Source of the DNA: Fidelibacterota bacterium
GTDB lineage: Bacteria; Fidelibacterota; Marinisomatia; Marinisomatales; UBA8229
Direction of reading: 5' to 3'
NCBI GenBank assembly: GCA_003535775.1
Contig: DPYO01000244.1
Span: 1,437-11,121 of the forward strand
Length of the DNA: 9,685 nucleotides
The notes under the pieces were generated by a model that saw only the letters and a program-made list of their open reading frames with translations, ran no database searches and had not been told where the DNA came from. A program made the translations under genes and the position numbers. Positions 6,944 to 9,685 of this stretch are shown here, piece after piece; positions within the stretch are counted from its first letter, which is position 1; every line of letters starts with the position of its first letter.

Positions 6944-8008
6944 ATGGATCGTAAGATCATACATGTTGTAGGTACTGGAACCATTGGAGAACCGCTCATT
7001 GGACTTCTTTGTGATTTTCAGGATCAATTGGGGATTGATGAAATAACGTTTCACAAGAATTCAGCTTTAAATAGTGATCATTCTAAAGTAGTAGGGCTAA
7101 TAAATAGAGGGGGAAGATTATGCGTAGATTCTAACAAGGTTGATGATTTCAAAGCGTTAGACTTAGATCCTGATTTTGAAACTGAAGAGGCAATAAAACG
7201 GGCAACAGTTGTGATAGATTGTACCCCAAGAGGGATTGGCCATAAAAATAAGGAAAAATATTATCATAAATTTATGAAAAGCTGTAAGGGCTTTTTAGCC
7301 CAGGGGAGTGAGTCTGGGTTTGGAAAAAAATATGCGCGAAGAATAAATGATTCTACCTTGAATTCTGATGACCAGTTTATTCAAATTGTCTCTTGTAATA
7401 CACATAACCTGTGTTGCATTACACAAACGTTGGCATTGGATGGTGACCATGATAATTTAGAGGAAGGAAGATTCGTTTGTATTCGTAGAGCAAATGATAT
7501 AAGTCAGCCCGGGGATTTTATCCCCTCTCCTCAAGTAGGAAGTCATGAATCACCGAAATACGGTACACATCATGCTGAAGATGCAGCGGGACTTTTTCAT
7601 ACAATGGACATTGATTTAAATTTATTTTCTTCTGCTGTAAAAGTAAACAGCCAATATATGCATGTACTTTGGTTTACTTTAAGAGTGAAGGAACCTACTA
7701 CTTTGACAGCAGTATTGGAAAAGCTTTATGCAAATCCATACGTTGCAATGACTGAAAAAGATATGACGAGTACTGTGTTCTCATTTGGACGTGATCAGGG
7801 ACATTATGGACGAATCTTAAATCAAACAGTTGTAGTAGAGCAGACTTTAAATGTTAGGAATGATCATGAGATTACCGGATTTTGTTTTACTCCCCAGGAT
7901 GGAAATTCAATATTAAGTAGTGTTGCAGCTGCAGAATGGTTTCTTTATCCCCATTCGTACGAAGATAAGATTCAATGTTTCTCCAAGTTTTTCTTTGATC
8001 ATATTTAG
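6944..8008 (+). CDS. Archaeal-type (type II) glyceraldehyde-3-phosphate dehydrogenase homologue
   Basis: The 354-residue product resembles the archaeal GAPDH class, which is only distantly related to bacterial GapA. The N-terminal Rossmann motif reads VVGTGTIGEP (8-17). DCTPRGIGHKNKEKYY (92-107) matches the class motif D-(A/C)-T-P-x-G-I-G-x-K-N-K. SCNTHNLC (150-157) carries the catalytic cysteine, C151, in place of the archaeal SCNTTGL. RRANDI (181-186) corresponds to RRAADP. A His pair lies at 209-210 (THHAED), and YMH (238-240) probably supplies the His equivalent to H219 of the Methanothermus enzyme. The length is slightly above the archaeal 335-345. A good ribosome binding site, AAGGAG (6930-6935), stands 8 bases before the ATG, and the gene lies 46 bp after the mutase. 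The fold and nucleotide-dependent aldehyde oxidoreductase chemistry are well supported. Whether the substrate is glyceraldehyde 3-phosphate is not, because the residues around the cysteine differ from the archaeal form. Confidence 0.8.
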   Translation: MDRKIIHVVGTGTIGEPLIGLLCDFQDQLGIDEITFHKNSALNSDHSKVVGLINRGGRLCVDSNKVDDFKALDLDPDFETEEAIKRATVVIDCTPRGIGHKNKEKYYHKFMKSCKGFLAQGSESGFGKKYARRINDSTLNSDDQFIQIVSCNTHNLCCITQTLALDGDHDNLEEGRFVCIRRANDISQPGDFIPSPQVGSHESPKYGTHHAEDAAGLFHTMDIDLNLFSSAVKVNSQYMHVLWFTLRVKEPTTLTAVLEKLYANPYVAMTEKDMTSTVFSFGRDQGHYGRILNQTVVVEQTLNVRNDHEITGFCFTPQDGNSILSSVAAAEWFLYPHSYEDKIQCFSKFFFDHI

Positions 8009-8070
8009 TCAAATAATTAACGCAGCCAACAGATAATAGATCGGTTACTTGTCTCAAGGAGTACTAAAAA

Positions 8071-9444
8071 ATGAATTCATATGATCTTATAACAAAGTTT
8101 CGAAACCATCTTGACAAAACTGGTTTGATCCACTTCGGTCAGCATGTAGTTGTCGCTGTTTCAGGTGGAATGGATTCCATGTGCTTACTTTTTTTATTTA
8201 ATGAGCTCAAAGATGAGTTTGGTTTCCAGATCACGGTTGGACATATCAACCACCAGCTCAGAACTGACTCGAAAAGAGATGAAGCTTTTGTTAAAATGAC
8301 TTGTGCAAAGATTGGTTTTCCAATTATTACAAAACAATTAAATCCCTCTACACGAACAAAAAGGGAGAGTTGGGAGGCTTGGGCCAGGATTCGACGATAT
8401 CAAAAACTGGAGGCAATTCGAAGAGAAGTGCGAGCAGATGTAATTATTACTGCTCATCATGGGAATGATCAGATAGAAACAATTCTTATGCGAATGGGAG
8501 AGGGAAGCGGAATTAGGGGGCTTCAGGGGATTCATGAGAAATTTGATTTCGTTGTGCGACCACTATTACCTTTTTCCCGAAGGGATATTACTTCTTTTAT
8601 TGAGAAAAATAATATTCAATTTATTGAGGATAGAACAAATCAAGATAGAACCATTCCACGGAATGCAATCCGTCATGAAATTGTTCGCCCATGGGAAAAT
8701 CTCAATCCAAACCTGATTCCTGCTTTTGAGAAGATGTGTGAATTTTCAAGAGAATCTGATGAAGTAGTTATGTTTGCTTGTAAAGAAGTTTACGAAAAGG
8801 TGGTAAGAAAAGATTTTGAAGGTATTATATATTTGAATAAAATGATTTTTAATGGGTTGCCCATTCTTTTGCGAGTAAAAATTATCCAGAAAATTATTGG
8901 AGATGAAAAAAGATCATGGCGGCGTCACCAGTGGGAAGGATTAAAACATTTCCTTGTCCACGCTAAAACTGGACAGAAATTTCTCCTTCCGATGAAATGG
9001 ATATTGTTGAATGACCGTCAATCTCTGATATTGAAACAAAACCAGAAAAAACAAAAATTAAGTCACAAAGTTCATCCTGAAGATATTACCGATTGTGGTG
9101 ATTTCTATTTTAAATGGGAATGGGTTCAGGATTATTGTTCCCCGAACAATACCCCATGGAAAGAAGTAGTGGATGGAAACGAAATTAAAAACCAAAATCT
9201 TGTAATCCGTTCGTGGGTACCTGGGGATACGTTTATACCCTTGGGGATGAATGGACATAAAAAAATAAGTGATTTTTTCATCGATGAAAAAATAGATCGG
9301 TTTTACAAAGATAATCAATTTGTACTCACAGCGAATGATGAAATTATTTGGGTCTGCGGTCATCGGATTAGCAACCAAGTTAAAGTTACATCCAAAACAA
9401 CCGATTTGGCGGAAATCTCAATTATTCGAAAGAATACTCAATGA
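8071..9444 (+). CDS. tilS: tRNA(Ile)-lysidine synthase TilS
   Basis: TilS attaches lysine to C34 of tRNA-Ile(CAU) using ATP, making the anticodon read AUA instead of AUG; it is essential in most bacteria. The 457-residue product shows the N-type ATP pyrophosphatase loop SGGMDS (31-36), then GHINHQLR (58-65), the AHHGNDQIET motif (129-138), GSGIRGLQGI (146-155), RPLLPFSR (164-171) and EDRTN with RNAIRHE (187-204). A middle helical domain follows, and a C-terminal TilS domain begins near residue 377 with RSWVPGDTFIPLGM and KKISDFFIDEK. The length fits the long E. coli-type form with the C-terminal domain rather than the short form. The ribosome binding site AAGGAG (8056-8061) is 9 bases before the start. 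The stop overlaps hpt by four bases (ATGA), a pairing found in many bacteria, often followed by ftsH. The gene appears intact. Confidence 0.96.
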   Translation: MNSYDLITKFRNHLDKTGLIHFGQHVVVAVSGGMDSMCLLFLFNELKDEFGFQITVGHINHQLRTDSKRDEAFVKMTCAKIGFPIITKQLNPSTRTKRESWEAWARIRRYQKLEAIRREVRADVIITAHHGNDQIETILMRMGEGSGIRGLQGIHEKFDFVVRPLLPFSRRDITSFIEKNNIQFIEDRTNQDRTIPRNAIRHEIVRPWENLNPNLIPAFEKMCEFSRESDEVVMFACKEVYEKVVRKDFEGIIYLNKMIFNGLPILLRVKIIQKIIGDEKRSWRRHQWEGLKHFLVHAKTGQKFLLPMKWILLNDRQSLILKQNQKKQKLSHKVHPEDITDCGDFYFKWEWVQDYCSPNNTPWKEVVDGNEIKNQNLVIRSWVPGDTFIPLGMNGHKKISDFFIDEKIDRFYKDNQFVLTANDEIIWVCGHRISNQVKVTSKTTDLAEISIIRKNTQ

Positions 9445-9685
9445 TAGAAGGTACCGATTACAGGCTGACACCCTTATTATCTGAAGATGAAATTCAGGAT
9501 AAAATCAGAGAAATTGGACAAAATCTTTCTGGCCGTTTCAAGAATGAAGTACCGATCTTTATCGGGGTATTAAACGGAAGTTTCATTTTTTTGGCGGATT
9601 TACTGAGGACTATGACTATCAATTGTGAAATGGACTTTATAAAACTGAACAGCTATTCCGGTGATAAACCTTCAGGGACTATTCG
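9441..9685 (+). CDS. hpt: Hypoxanthine phosphoribosyltransferase, N-terminal part (3' end outside window)
   Basis: Hpt salvages hypoxanthine and guanine by transferring phosphoribose from PRPP, giving IMP and GMP. Only the first 81 codons are present. The visible family segments are IGVLNGSFIFLADLLR (the pyrophosphate-binding L-x-G-S loop and following helix) and the flexible-loop region LNSYSGDKPSGTI. The PRPP-binding motif (V-x-D-I-x-D-T-G) and the purine-binding C-terminus lie beyond the window. The start ATG overlaps the tilS stop (ATGA). There is no strong ribosome binding site of its own, so translation is probably coupled to tilS. The known tilS-hpt gene order supports the call. Confidence 0.93.
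   Translation, partial: MIEGTDYRLTPLLSEDEIQDKIREIGQNLSGRFKNEVPIFIGVLNGSFIFLADLLRTMTINCEMDFIKLNSYSGDKPSGTI

Noticed and set aside
6944..8008. Homospermidine synthase or saccharopine dehydrogenase-like protein
   Set aside because: The N-terminal Rossmann motif first suggested this, but the DCTPRGIGHKNK, SCNT and RRAND motifs in order match the type II GAPDH class much better.
8009..8070. Terminator or small gene between the dehydrogenase and tilS
   Set aside because: The 62-base gap contains only the tilS ribosome binding site and no inverted repeat that I can pair convincingly.

Overview
The window is one continuous plus-strand gene run from an AT-rich bacterial chromosome. It contains housekeeping and central-metabolism genes only. 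There are no mobile elements, RNA genes, CRISPR repeats or phage genes that I can see. Several starts have good AGGAG-type ribosome binding sites, which argues against Bacteroidota proper. The MEP pathway, bacterial TilS and Hpt make it clearly bacterial. A low-confidence guess is an uncultured lineage of the FCB/Marinimicrobia type; nothing in the sequence proves this.

Layout. Positions 1-3803 hold a tight, translationally coupled operon: the 3' end of ispH, then pdxS, pdxT and dxs, with every junction overlapping by a few bases. ispH and dxs are the last and first enzymes of the MEP isoprenoid route. pdxS and pdxT are the two subunits of the DXP-independent pyridoxal phosphate synthase. Three bases after dxs comes a CstA-family peptide/pyruvate transporter gene (3807-5088). 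It is broken: it lacks a block of central membrane helices at about 4160-4170 and changes frame twice more, at about 4450-4485 and 4575-4590.

After a gap of about 150 bp (5089-5238), the largest in the window, lies a 552-residue large subunit of the adenosylcobalamin-dependent acyl-CoA mutase family (5239-6897). At the two positions that set substrate choice it carries Phe and Gln instead of the Tyr and Arg of methylmalonyl-CoA mutase. This is the isobutyryl-CoA mutase pattern. Its B12-binding partner subunit is not in the window. Next is a bacterial homologue of the archaeal (type II) glyceraldehyde-3-phosphate dehydrogenase (6944-8008). Then come tilS (8071-9444) and the 5' part of hpt, which overlaps tilS by four bases and runs off the end.

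The observations most worth following are the re-specified mutase, the archaeal-type GAPDH homologue beside it, and the decayed (or mis-sequenced) cstA. I found no convincing sign of a wholly new multi-gene system.
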